From: RFTU01 sp049423145
Lineage (GTDB): Bacteria > Pseudomonadota > Gammaproteobacteria > Burkholderiales > Burkholderiaceae_C
Assembly: GCA_049423145.1 (NCBI GenBank)
Contig: JBMSQF010000004.1
Location: 1 to 63,373, forward strand
Reading direction: 5' to 3'
Length of the DNA: 63,373 bases
Both the position numbers and the translations under genes were made by a program. Positions within the stretch are counted from its first letter, which is position 1, and every line of letters begins with the position of its first letter. Positions 15,696 to 24,400 of the stretch are shown here, piece after piece. Below the pieces are notes generated by a model. That model searched no databases. It was given only the letters and a program-made list of their open reading frames with translations, and was not told the origin of the DNA.

Positions 15696-16136
15696 ATGGG
15701 TTTGAAGCACCCTGGAGGCCGTGGCGTTTGGGCTGCCTTCGTGTCACTGTTGGCCGTGTCCGCGGGACTGTCGGTGACGGACCGAGCGCAGGCGGCCACG
15801 GAGCCCGTGGTGTACCGTTGTCCGGGGCCGCCGGTTCTCTACACCGATGCGTTGACACCGGCGCAGGCACGCAGTGGCCAATGCCGCGCGCTGACGGATC
15901 TTCCTGTGGCGCAGGCCCAGCCAAGCCGGGCGAAGTCGGAGCCGGTTCCCCGCGACGGTGAAGCCCGACGGATCCTGGAGGCCGAATTGCGCCGGGAAGA
16001 GACGCGGCTGCAGGATGCGCGCCGGCGCTGGGATGCAGCCAAGCCCGAGGATCGCAAGGACAGCGACTCCGCCGAGATTCGGCGCGCGGAGAGCGATATC
16101 GAGGCCATACGCCGCGAGCTGGCCCGACTGCGTTGA
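15696..16136 (+). CDS. Small exported DUF4124-like protein
   Basis: 146 residues from ATG 15696; ATG 15657 in frame would add 13 residues and weaken the signal peptide. The N-terminus MGLKHPGGRGVWAAFVSLLA ends in an AQA-type cleavage site. After it, VYRCPGPPVLYTDALTPAQA resembles the DUF4124 pattern (a short beta hairpin with a Tyr-Arg-Cys start), and the C-terminal half is a charged alpha-helical coiled coil (RRILEAELRREETRLQDARR). Probably periplasmic. Its location between glnA and ntrB is suggestive but gives no function. Confidence 0.7.
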   Translation: MGLKHPGGRGVWAAFVSLLAVSAGLSVTDRAQAATEPVVYRCPGPPVLYTDALTPAQARSGQCRALTDLPVAQAQPSRAKSEPVPRDGEARRILEAELRREETRLQDARRRWDAAKPEDRKDSDSAEIRRAESDIEAIRRELARLR

Positions 16137-16151
16137 ACCCATGAAGATCGC

Positions 16152-17267
16152 GTGTACCCCATGATGGAGCCTCAGTCTGCGCCTGCGCAGGGGCCGTCTG
16201 GTGCCTGGAGCGCATTCGACCAGTTGGCCACCTTGGTGGCGATCGTGCAGCGCGACGGTCGCTGCCTGTTTGTAAACGCCTGCTTCGAGGATGTGGTGGG
16301 CGTCTCGCGACGCGGTCTGACCCGAGGCTCCCTGCTCGAGTGGTTGGCCGACCCCATGCCGCTGCAGGAAAGCCTGGAGTCCGTGGCGCGCTATGAGTTT
16401 GCGACCGGTCGATTCGATGGGCTGCTTCGCCGGGGTTTGCCGTCGGCGGCCAGCCTCGAACCCTTGCCGGTGCACGTCTTCGTCACCTCACTGCAGGACG
16501 GCAGCGGCGCCCTGCTCGTGGAGTTGGTGGAGATCCGGCAACAGACGCGACTGGACCGCGAGGAACGGGTGCTCGACTTGGCCCAGGCGACCAAGGAATT
16601 GATCCGCAACCTGGCCCATGAGATTAAAAATCCGCTGGGAGGCATCCGCGGGGCTGCACAGCTGCTGGCCATGGAGGTGGAAGGGCGTGAGGATTTGGCC
16701 GAGTACACCACGGTGATCGTCAAGGAGGCTGACCGACTGCAGCATCTGGTGGATCGTTTGCTGGCGCCACACCGGCAGGCACGGATCGTGGGGGATGTGA
16801 ACATCCACGAAGTGTGCGAGCGGGTGCGGCTGCTGATCATGTCGGAGTTCCCGCACGGTCTGGACGTCGTGAGGGACTACGACGCCTCGCTACCCGAGTT
16901 CCGGGGCGACCTGGAGCAATTGATTCAGGTGGTGCTCAACATTGTTCGCAATGCCGCCCAGGCGCTCGAGGCCCGGCGTGCTCAGGGGCAGGCGCGTATT
17001 CTCTTGCGCACCCGAGCCTTGCGCCAGGTGACGGTGGGCAAGCAGCGATGGCGCTTGGCATTGGAATTGCATATCGAAGACAACGGACCGGGTATTCCTG
17101 AGGAACTGCTGGACCGCATCTTCTTCCCCTTGGTGTCGGGGCGGGAGGGCGGTTCAGGCTTGGGACTGACACTGGCGCAGACGTTTGTGCAGCAACACCA
17201 GGGCACGATCGAGTGCGAAAGTGCACCTGGCCGGACGGTATTCAAGATCTTCATCCCGCTGCCGTGA
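16152..17267 (+). CDS. glnL: Nitrogen regulation sensor histidine kinase NtrB
   Basis: 371 residues from GTG 16152; ATG 16161 or 16164 are close alternatives. An N-terminal PAS domain (about 20-130) is followed by the H-box NLAHEIKNPLGG with phospho-accepting His156, the N-box VVLNIVRNAAQAL, the G-box EDNGPGIP and the G2 motif GSGLGL. There are no membrane segments: NtrB is cytosolic and responds to PII. It phosphorylates NtrC, encoded 47 bases downstream, and so controls the glnA promoter in this window. Confidence 0.95.
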   Translation: MYPMMEPQSAPAQGPSGAWSAFDQLATLVAIVQRDGRCLFVNACFEDVVGVSRRGLTRGSLLEWLADPMPLQESLESVARYEFATGRFDGLLRRGLPSAASLEPLPVHVFVTSLQDGSGALLVELVEIRQQTRLDREERVLDLAQATKELIRNLAHEIKNPLGGIRGAAQLLAMEVEGREDLAEYTTVIVKEADRLQHLVDRLLAPHRQARIVGDVNIHEVCERVRLLIMSEFPHGLDVVRDYDASLPEFRGDLEQLIQVVLNIVRNAAQALEARRAQGQARILLRTRALRQVTVGKQRWRLALELHIEDNGPGIPEELLDRIFFPLVSGREGGSGLGLTLAQTFVQQHQGTIECESAPGRTVFKIFIPLP

Positions 17268-17314
17268 GGCCTGTCCACAGGTCCCGTGGCTGCTTGCAGT
17301 GAACCAGGGCCGCG

Positions 17315-18910
17315 ATGAAATCCATCTGGATCGTTGATGACGACCAATCCATCCGCTTCGTGCTGGAGCGCGCACTCGCGCGCGAGCAGCTGCCGGTTCG
17401 CAGTTTCAGTCAGACGCGAGACGTCTTGGCAGCCCTGGAGTCCGACAGTCCGCAGGTGCTGGTCAGCGACATCCGGATGCCCGGTGGCTCTGGTCTTGAT
17501 CTACTGACGCAGATCAAGGAGCGGCTACCAGGCCTTCCGGTCATCGTCATGACGGCCTTCTCCGACCTCGACAGTGCCGTCTCGGCATTTCAGGGGGGTG
17601 CCTTCGAGTACCTGCCCAAGCCCTTCGATGTGCCTCGCGCCGTGGAACTCGTTCGCCGTGCGGTGGACGAAAGTCTGCGCGAAGCCGTTGCGGAGGAACG
17701 CGCCGATGAGACACCCGAGATCCTCGGCCAAGCACCGGCGATGCAGGATGTGTTTCGAGCCATCGGTCGTTTAAGCCAAAGCCACGTCACCGTCATGATC
17801 ACGGGCGAAAGCGGTGCGGGAAAGGAATTGGTGGCGCGTGCCTTGCACAAGCACAGCCCGCGGGCCTCGGGGCCTTTCGTGGCGATCAACACGGCCGCGA
17901 TTCCCAAAGACCTGCTCGAAAGCGAACTGTTCGGTCACGAACGGGGGGCGTTCACGGGTGCGCAGGCCATGCGGCGAGGCCGATTCGAGCAGGCCGAAGG
18001 CGGCACCTTGTTCCTGGATGAAATTGGCGACATGCCCTTGGACCTTCAGACACGGTTGTTGCGTGTTCTCTCGGATGGACAGTTCTATCGCGTGGGCGGC
18101 CATCAACCGCTGCGCAGCCAGGTTCGCGTGATCGCCGCGACGCACCAGAACCTGGAGGAGCGTGTGCGACAAGGGGTGTTCCGGGAAGATCTGTTCCACC
18201 GACTCAATGTGATTCGGTTGCGGCTGCCACCGCTGCGCGAGCGCCGCGAGGATGTGCCGGTGCTGGCCCGTTTCTTTTTGCAGCGCAGTGCCCGCGATCT
18301 GGGCGTGGAGGCCAAGCGCCTGAGTGATGCGGCCATGCAGCGCCTGTCCAACTTCGATTTCCCAGGCAATGTCCGCCAGCTGGAGAACATGTGCCATTGG
18401 CTCACGGTCATGGCACCCGCCCAGGTGGTGGAGCCCAAAGACCTGCCGCCCGAGCTGACCGCGACCCCAGCACCTGTTTTGCGCAGCGTGGCGCCGGTAC
18501 AGCCGCAGGATGCGGGTGCGCCTTCGGGGGCGGCGCTTGGGGAGCTCAGTGCGCCACGCGAAGCGCCTCTTGCGCCGGCGGTACCGACCGATGCGCCCCC
18601 AGTGGGTCATGATGCTTTGTCGACCGCGGGACTGGGCGGTTCACTCTCGCGTGGTGCAGACGGTTCTTTCGTGTCTGCAGCACGGAGCGCCGATGAGGAA
18701 TGGCTCAAGTGTCTGGAGACGCAGACGCGGACCCTGCTGGACACGGGTGAAGCTGAGGTGTGGGATGTCTTGAGCCGTCGATTCGAATCGCAATTGATCC
18801 GGACGGCCCTGGAGGTCACGCGCGGGCGGCGCATCGAGGCCGCACAGCGACTGGGCATCGGTCGAAACACGATTACCCGCAAGATTCAGGAGTTGGGGCT
18901 CGAAGACTGA
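17315..18910 (+). CDS. glnG: Nitrogen regulation response regulator NtrC
   Basis: 531 residues, longer than the usual about 470-485. The receiver domain (1-120) has phospho-acceptor Asp52 in SDIRMPG. The sigma-54 AAA+ domain contains Walker A GESGAGKE (164-171), GAFTGA (211-216), which contacts sigma-54, and Walker B (LFLDEIGD). The Fis-type DNA-binding helix-turn-helix is at about 493-531. The extra length is an Ala/Pro/Gly-rich linker at about 383-457. It should act on the palindrome at 13936. Confidence 0.96.
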   Translation: MKSIWIVDDDQSIRFVLERALAREQLPVRSFSQTRDVLAALESDSPQVLVSDIRMPGGSGLDLLTQIKERLPGLPVIVMTAFSDLDSAVSAFQGGAFEYLPKPFDVPRAVELVRRAVDESLREAVAEERADETPEILGQAPAMQDVFRAIGRLSQSHVTVMITGESGAGKELVARALHKHSPRASGPFVAINTAAIPKDLLESELFGHERGAFTGAQAMRRGRFEQAEGGTLFLDEIGDMPLDLQTRLLRVLSDGQFYRVGGHQPLRSQVRVIAATHQNLEERVRQGVFREDLFHRLNVIRLRLPPLRERREDVPVLARFFLQRSARDLGVEAKRLSDAAMQRLSNFDFPGNVRQLENMCHWLTVMAPAQVVEPKDLPPELTATPAPVLRSVAPVQPQDAGAPSGAALGELSAPREAPLAPAVPTDAPPVGHDALSTAGLGGSLSRGADGSFVSAARSADEEWLKCLETQTRTLLDTGEAEVWDVLSRRFESQLIRTALEVTRGRRIEAAQRLGIGRNTITRKIQELGLED

Positions 18911-18990
18911 AGCCTGAGGGCCCTGGTTAGAGGCCTGGGCTGACGCTTCAAAGGTCGTGGTGCTGCCCGAAGCAACCGGGTGTGCAGCCC

Positions 18991-19797
18991 TCAGCCCAGC
19001 GTCACGACCACGGGTGCATGGTCGCTCGGCCGGTCTGCGCGGCGCGGCTCCTTGTCGATGGCACAGGATTTCACGAAGGGTCGGAGTGCTTCGCTGACCA
19101 GAATGTGGTCGATGCGCAGCCCTTGGTTCTTCCGAAACGCCAGATTTCGATAGTCCCACCAACTCCAGCTCTTCGGGGGCTGCTCGAACAGGCGAAAGGC
19201 GTCATGCAGACCCAGGGCCAGCAGGTCGCGAAAATGTGAGCGTTCCTCGGCCGTGCAGTGGATTTGCCCGGCCCAGGCCACGGGGTCATGGACATCACGG
19301 TCCTCCGGCGCAATATTGAAGTCGCCCATCAACACGAGCTGGGTGTGACGGGTCAGTTCATCTCGCACCCAGTCCCGTAAGGCGGCGAGCCAATTCATCT
19401 TGTAGCTGAACTTGTCCGTGCCCGGAGCCTGTCCATTGGGAAAGTAGGCCCCAATGACCCGAAGGTTCTGTGATGCCGCTGTTTCGGACGAAACGGCCGC
19501 GGGCAGCGTGGCGGCAATCACGCGGGCCTGTTCGTCCGCAAAACCAGGAATGTTGCGAACCACCTCGAGGGGGGCTGGACCTGCCGCTGGGACCAGGAGC
19601 GCCACACCGTTATAGGTTTTTTGACCGAACCAGACCGCTTGCCATCCGGCATCGGCCAGTTCGGCGTGTGGGAACTTGTCGTCGGTCAGCTTGGTTTCCT
19701 GCAGCACGATGGCATCCACGGGATGCGCTGCCAGCCAAGCCTGCAGGTGCGGTAAGCGCACCGACAGGGAATTGACGTTCCAGGTCGCCAGCTGCAC
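18991..19797 (-). CDS. xthA: Exodeoxyribonuclease III
   Basis: 268 residues from GTG 19797, two bases after the stop of the upstream gene; longer in-frame starts run into that gene. All EEP-fold motifs are visible: ATWNVNSL (metal/Asn), LQETKLTD (catalytic Glu), GDFNIAP (Asp and Asn), LRIDHILVS, and the terminal SDHAPV Asp-His pair. The enzyme cleaves DNA at abasic sites and degrades 3' ends in base-excision repair. It is convergent with ntrC. Confidence 0.95.
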   Translation of the reverse strand: MQLATWNVNSLSVRLPHLQAWLAAHPVDAIVLQETKLTDDKFPHAELADAGWQAVWFGQKTYNGVALLVPAAGPAPLEVVRNIPGFADEQARVIAATLPAAVSSETAASQNLRVIGAYFPNGQAPGTDKFSYKMNWLAALRDWVRDELTRHTQLVLMGDFNIAPEDRDVHDPVAWAGQIHCTAEERSHFRDLLALGLHDAFRLFEQPPKSWSWWDYRNLAFRKNQGLRIDHILVSEALRPFVKSCAIDKEPRRADRPSDHAPVVVTLG

Positions 19798-19799
19798 GG

Positions 19800-20408
19800 C
19801 TACCAATGCATCACGGCAGCCGCGCCGACCAGCAGACCCAAGAGTCCGGTGCCGTACATGCCCCACTCCAGCCAGCGCCGCCGAGTGAGCAGCGCGATGG
19901 CCGCCAAGGCGATCGACACCTGAAGCACCGTGGTGGCCTGTGCCCAGCGGTGGTGCAGGTGGATCTGTGCGTCTGACTTCAGATCCCAGTCGCGCGCCTG
20001 CTGCTCCAGGCCTTCGGCAACGGACTTGATCTCGGTCTTTTCCTTCTCGTACCGGTCGATCTTGGCCTGGTACTTCTCTCGCTCTGTGCTGCTTGGACTC
20101 AGATCCCGTGAGACTTCAGCCAGCGACTGCTTGGTGCTCTTGGCTTGGAAGTAGTTCCATTGGTTGGAAGCCTCGGTCTTCTTGATGGCCGCGTTGTTCT
20201 TGTACATGCCGGCATTGGCTTGTGTCGCACCTCCCATGTAGGCGAACAGGGCGCCGACGGTGGCGATCATCGCCGTGAACAGGGCGATCCGGTTGGTGAC
20301 GCGCTTGCTGGCCTCATCCCCGTGATCATCGTGGTGGGCGTCACCACTGCGGGCATGCTCGAGCTCGTGGTCATGTGGACCGTGCACATGGAATCCTCCT
20401 CCGGACAT
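19800..20408 (-). CDS. DUF4337 domain-containing membrane protein
   Basis: 202 residues. A His- and Asp-rich N-terminus (HVHGPHDHELEHARSGDAHH) could bind metal. Then come a hydrophobic helix (about 41-60), a Lys/Glu-rich coiled coil (about 70-145) and two C-terminal hydrophobic segments (VLQVSIALAAIALLT and GLLGLLVGAAAVM). This plan is that of the DUF4337 family, of unknown function. An AGGAGA precedes the start. It is cotranscribed with xthA, two bases apart. Confidence 0.75.
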   Translation of the reverse strand: MSGGGFHVHGPHDHELEHARSGDAHHDDHGDEASKRVTNRIALFTAMIATVGALFAYMGGATQANAGMYKNNAAIKKTEASNQWNYFQAKSTKQSLAEVSRDLSPSSTEREKYQAKIDRYEKEKTEIKSVAEGLEQQARDWDLKSDAQIHLHHRWAQATTVLQVSIALAAIALLTRRRWLEWGMYGTGLLGLLVGAAAVMHW

Positions 20409-20501
20409 GGCGCTTCTCCTGTTGCAGATTCTGTAGTCCTGGGCTCATCCCCGGCGCTACCGTTGCGTCGTTCTTTCAGGGCATCAGCGAAGTTGTTTGC
20501 T

Positions 20502-22052
20502 TCAGTCGCTCGAAAGCCATTCGGTCAAATCGCGCTCCAGGGCCTTCAAGTCGGCCTCTCTCGTGTACATCATATGCCCGGCATCGTAGTAGCGATGCGT
20601 GATGCGCTGGCGCACGTCGGCGGGGATGTCCAGTTGTGCCAGCGACCAGTCGGTGGCGCTGTAGGGAGTTCCCAGGTCGTAGCGCCCACTGGCCACGAGC
20701 AACTTCAGGTGCGGATTGCGGCGCATGGCGCGCGACAGGTCCGCAGTGGTGCTGCAGAAGTGATTGCCTTGGGCTTCTCCGCGGTTCCAGTTCCAGCCCT
20801 TGTTCACCTCACCATTGATCACCTTGTAGGGCGCTTGAAGGTCAATGCCCAACGCCTGGCCGAAGTACGCCTGACCGGCCATGCTGTAGGGGCCGCTGAT
20901 GGCGTCGATTCCAGGATCGAATTCCCAGGCGCGGCTGCGATTGGCGCCCATGGGACCGGTGACCCGTGACTCGAGTCGGCCGATGATGCGGCCTTGCGTT
21001 CGCATCGCCTCGAAGAAATAGAGCTGCTCGGTGATCCGCAGGTTGTGCTGCTCGATGAGCGGTGCAGACAGTCCCGTGAGCTCGGACAGGCGCTTGGCGA
21101 TTCGACGGAACCGGGCGGAGGAAAGCCGTCCGCCCAGGTGAAGGGCGCTCAAATAGTCTTCCTCCACAAAGCGCTCGGCCGCCTCGCGCGCGGCTTGCGA
21201 CGACGCCCCCACGGACCCTTTGAGCAGTCCGTGGAATTGCGATGTGTTGGCCATGGCGGGCAGGAACAGCGCAAAAGGCAGATCATTGGCCGGCGTGAAC
21301 CGCAAGGTCTGCAAGTCCATCGCGCATGACACGAGAATCAGGCCCGACAGCGCCACGCCTGCCGCCTGCAGACTGTCCGCCAGCGCGGCCCCGCGCGTGG
21401 TGCCGTAGCTTTCACCGGCCAGGTAGACCGCTGAATTCCACCGCCGATGACGCGTGAGCCACTGGCGTATCACGCCCGTGAGCGCCGCCACGTCACCATC
21501 CACGCTCAAGACCTTCTTCCGGGCTTCATCGTCGCGCGCCAAGGCCCAGCCGGTGTGCGGTGGATCCAGAAACACGAGGTCGAAATGGGACAACCAGGTC
21601 AGCGGGTTGTCTTGAACCGCATAGGGCGGTGCAGGTGCGTAACCATCGTCCCGAATCACCACGCGTTTGGGCCCGAGTGCACCCAACTGCAGCCAGATCG
21701 ATGCGGAACCCGGGCCACCATTGAAGGCAAAGCAGACGGGACGCGGTGCTGGTGCGAGCCCCGAGCCGTCAGCGGCTGCGGGGGCCGAAGCGGCCGGGGT
21801 CACTTCATAAGCCGTGCACATCACCGCAGCCAGCGGCGGTGCGCCCGTGGATCCCAGGCGGTCATCCGTCACGGGCAGGAACTCGACGGTGCTGCGATAG
21901 TCCAGCGTACCCCTTGGCGTTTGCACACGGCCCTGACCGGTCCAAGGCCCACGCGCCAACAAGGTGTCAAGCGCTTGTCCAGCGGTCGAATCGGCTGTCG
22001 GGGTCTCCGGTGCCGCCGCGTCTGGGGGCGGCACGGTGCGCGCTGCACTCAT
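20502..22052 (-). CDS. S10-family serine carboxypeptidase-like protein without signal peptide
   Basis: 516 residues. Family S10 signatures are complete: the oxyanion region FNGGPGSAS (about 110-118), nucleophile Ser215 in GESYGT, Asp459 in SGRYDLGTP and His493 in DAGHMMY. S10 enzymes remove C-terminal amino acids and are usually secreted, but here the first about 40 residues are Ala/Pro/Thr-rich and polar with no hydrophobic core, so a cytosolic location is indicated. The ATG overlaps the folA stop by four bases, so it is translationally coupled to dihydrofolate reductase. Confidence 0.88.
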   Translation of the reverse strand: MSAARTVPPPDAAAPETPTADSTAGQALDTLLARGPWTGQGRVQTPRGTLDYRSTVEFLPVTDDRLGSTGAPPLAAVMCTAYEVTPAASAPAAADGSGLAPAPRPVCFAFNGGPGSASIWLQLGALGPKRVVIRDDGYAPAPPYAVQDNPLTWLSHFDLVFLDPPHTGWALARDDEARKKVLSVDGDVAALTGVIRQWLTRHRRWNSAVYLAGESYGTTRGAALADSLQAAGVALSGLILVSCAMDLQTLRFTPANDLPFALFLPAMANTSQFHGLLKGSVGASSQAAREAAERFVEEDYLSALHLGGRLSSARFRRIAKRLSELTGLSAPLIEQHNLRITEQLYFFEAMRTQGRIIGRLESRVTGPMGANRSRAWEFDPGIDAISGPYSMAGQAYFGQALGIDLQAPYKVINGEVNKGWNWNRGEAQGNHFCSTTADLSRAMRRNPHLKLLVASGRYDLGTPYSATDWSLAQLDIPADVRQRITHRYYDAGHMMYTREADLKALERDLTEWLSSD

Positions 22053-22564
22053 CGTTTTTTCCTTCGATAGGTGGAAAAGACATAGGGGGCCGTCACCGCC
22101 ATCGCATCGGGTGAGGGCAACTGGCGATCGACCAGTTCAAACTCCAACGGACTCCAGGCGGGAAAGAAGGCGTCGGCCGGCATCTGCGCATCGATTTCCG
22201 TGAGTACAAGTTCATCCGCATGCGGCAATGCCCTTGCGTAAACCTGAGCTCCACCGATGACGAATACCTTGGGCTGCCCGTCCAGGCGTGCCAGCGCAGC
22301 TTCCATGGAGTGACAGACCTCGGCACCGGGACATTCCAGGGCGGCCAGGCGGCTGATGACCACATTGCGCCTTCCGGGAAGCGGTCGAACGGCTGAAGGA
22401 AGGCTCTCCCAAGTCTTTCGACCCATGATGACGGGGCACCCCATGGTCACACGCCGGAAGTGCTTCAGGTCTTCGGGCAGATGCAGGAGCAATTGATTGT
22501 TCAGGCCAATCCCACGGTCTCGCGTCACGGCGGCAATCAGACTCAGGCAGGCGGGACGATTCAT
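22049..22564 (-). CDS. folA: Dihydrofolate reductase
   Basis: 171 residues, reducing dihydrofolate with NADPH. The catalytic acid is Asp32 (LPEDLKHF), and NADPH-binding segments GRKTWESLP and FVIGGAQVY are present. The position matching E. coli Trp22, nearly invariant in the family, is Leu27 here (NQLLLHLPEDL). The Gly-Gly pair and the C-terminal YVFSTYRR are normal. Start and stop overlap neighbours by four bases each, placing it in a coupled eamA-folA-peptidase block downstream of thyA. Confidence 0.95.
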   Translation of the reverse strand: MNRPACLSLIAAVTRDRGIGLNNQLLLHLPEDLKHFRRVTMGCPVIMGRKTWESLPSAVRPLPGRRNVVISRLAALECPGAEVCHSMEAALARLDGQPKVFVIGGAQVYARALPHADELVLTEIDAQMPADAFFPAWSPLEFELVDRQLPSPDAMAVTAPYVFSTYRRKKR

Positions 22565-23475
22565 GCCCTGGATTGTGCGCGCACCGGAATCAGGGCGGCG
22601 GCAATCGCCACCATCACGCAGACCGCCGCGGCCCAGTCCGTGGCACGGGGGACTTCACCCACGATGAATGTCGCGGTCAAGGTGCCCACCACCGGGACGG
22701 CCATGATCGAGAAGGCGCTGGCCGAGGGCGGGAGGCGCTTGGCCATGGAGAACCAGATCACCTGCGCGTAGCCGTAGTTCAGCACCACGCCGTAGGCCAA
22801 AGACCACCACAGACCCACGCTGAGGGTGTTGACGTCCGGAAAAGGCTCGAACAGCGGCGCGACCAGCCAGAAGCAGGCCGCTCCGAGCACCATCATCCAC
22901 ACGGTGACGGCCTCAGTGGGGAGTCCCAAATCCGAGCGGCGCATCAGCACCGTACCCAGTGCCCAGCACAGCGCACCGCCCTGCATCCACAGCACGGCCA
23001 CGGGATTGCCAGCCAAGGTGTTGATCTCGTGCGCGGCCAGAAGACCGACGGCCGCCGTCGCGGCCACCACAGAAATGAAGACGCGTCGGCTCAGCCGTTG
23101 CTCGCCCAACAGGATGGCGACCAAGACGGTCCAAACCGGCATGGTGAAACCCAGGATGGCGGCTCGGCCTGAGGGCAGGCCGCTCAGACCCACGATGGAA
23201 AGACCGTGCCAGCCCAGTATGTTGGGAAGGGCCAACCAGGCGATGGCCAACCACTGCGCGCGTGGCACGCGCAGATTCAAACCGCGCCAATGGAAGAAGA
23301 CCAACAGCAGCAGGGCTCCGCCGCTCATCGTCCAGGCGCGGAACCACAGGGGGCTGAGTTCGCGCAGCGAGAACTTCATCATCGGCCAATTCACGCCCCA
23401 CATCAGGGTGAGGGCCGCCAACAAGATGAGGTCGCGCCCGCTCGGGCGCCATGGGGTCGCAGACTGCACGTTCAA
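22561..23475 (-). CDS. EamA-family drug/metabolite transporter
   Basis: 304 residues with about ten hydrophobic helices in two EamA repeats. The first repeat begins ILLAALTLMWGVNWPMMKFS and the second contains GALCWALGTVLMRRSD and the terminal AAVCVMVAIAAALIPV. DMT-superfamily permeases export metabolites or amino acids; the substrate is not readable. Lying between thyA and folA with a four-base overlap into folA, it might move a folate- or pyrimidine-related compound, but that is inference from context only. Confidence 0.88.
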   Translation of the reverse strand: MNVQSATPWRPSGRDLILLAALTLMWGVNWPMMKFSLRELSPLWFRAWTMSGGALLLLVFFHWRGLNLRVPRAQWLAIAWLALPNILGWHGLSIVGLSGLPSGRAAILGFTMPVWTVLVAILLGEQRLSRRVFISVVAATAAVGLLAAHEINTLAGNPVAVLWMQGGALCWALGTVLMRRSDLGLPTEAVTVWMMVLGAACFWLVAPLFEPFPDVNTLSVGLWWSLAYGVVLNYGYAQVIWFSMAKRLPPSASAFSIMAVPVVGTLTATFIVGEVPRATDWAAAVCVMVAIAAALIPVRAQSRA

Positions 23476-23498
23476 GTGGGCCGAGACACCACGCGCGC

Positions 23499-24332
23499 TC
23501 AGACCGCCACCGGCGCCTTGATCGCCGGATGGTGTTGGTAGTCCAAGACCTCAAAATCCTCCAGCGAGTAGTCGAAGAGGCTTTCGGGCTTGCGGCGGAT
23601 ATTCAAGACCGGATAGGGCAAGGGTGTGCGTGAGAGTTGCAGTTGCACCTGCTCCACGTGGTTGTCATAGATGTGGCAGTCACCACCCGTCCAGATGAAG
23701 TCGCCCACTTCGAGATCGCATTGCTGGGCCAACATGTGGGTGAGCAGGGCGTAGGAGGCGATGTTGAAAGGCACGCCCAGAAAGATGTCGGCGCTGCGCT
23801 GATAGAGCTGGCAACTCAAGGTGCCACGGCTACCATGTTGGGAAGGCGGTGCGACATAGAACTGGAAGAAGGCGTGACAAGGCATCAGGGCCATCTGCGG
23901 CAGGTCCGCCACGTTCCACGCGCTGACGATGATCCGGCGTGAGTCCGGGTTCGTGCGCAGTTGCTGCATCACCTGCTCGATTTGGTCGATGTGGCCACCA
24001 TCCGGCGTCGGCCAATTGCGCCACTGCACGCCATAGACCGGACCGAGGTCGCCATCTTCCCGGGCCCATTCGTCCCAGATGGTGCAGCCGCGGTCCTGCA
24101 GCCACTTCACGTTGGAGTCGCCGCGCAGGAACCACAGCAACTCGAGGATGATGCTCTTGAGGTGCACCTTTTTGGTGGTCACCAGCGGAAATCCCTCCTG
24201 GAGATTGAACCGCATCTGATGCCCAAAGACGCTGCGCGTGCCCGTTCCGGTGCGATCGCCTTTGGCCACGCCATGCTCAAACACATGGCGCATGAAATCT
24301 TCGTATTGGGAGCGGATGGGGCGGGCATTCAT
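23499..24332 (-). CDS. thyA: Thymidylate synthase
   Basis: 277 residues from ATG 24332 (MNARPIRSQYEDF), matching the normal ThyA N-terminus; the ATG at 24404 would add 24 unrelated residues. The nucleophile Cys152 lies in MPCHAFFQFY, with the folate/dUMP-binding RRIIVSAWN and the C-terminal HPAIKAPVAV. It methylates dUMP using methylenetetrahydrofolate and releases dihydrofolate, which the nearby folA product recycles. Confidence 0.97.
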   Translation of the reverse strand: MNARPIRSQYEDFMRHVFEHGVAKGDRTGTGTRSVFGHQMRFNLQEGFPLVTTKKVHLKSIILELLWFLRGDSNVKWLQDRGCTIWDEWAREDGDLGPVYGVQWRNWPTPDGGHIDQIEQVMQQLRTNPDSRRIIVSAWNVADLPQMALMPCHAFFQFYVAPPSQHGSRGTLSCQLYQRSADIFLGVPFNIASYALLTHMLAQQCDLEVGDFIWTGGDCHIYDNHVEQVQLQLSRTPLPYPVLNIRRKPESLFDYSLEDFEVLDYQHHPAIKAPVAV

Positions 24333-24370
24333 GGTGGAGATTTTGTCTGATGCCGACGAACCTGCCCGGA

Positions 24371-24400
24371 ACCCGCCGGTATCAGGCCTCGCCGGCGGGT
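24371..24400. repeat. Nine-base inverted repeat across the ABC exporter stop codon
   Basis: ACCCGCCGG and CCGGCGGGT are perfectly complementary with a 12-base loop. The TGA stop of the exporter (24382-24384) falls inside the loop. There is no T-run in either direction, so it is not a standard terminator. It could modulate thyA expression from the upstream transcript or protect an mRNA end. Confidence 0.5.

Noticed and set aside
18912..18993. CTGAGGGC/GCCCTCAG inverted repeat between ntrC and xthA
   Set aside because: The arms are over 65 bases apart with no T-run; likely chance in this base composition.
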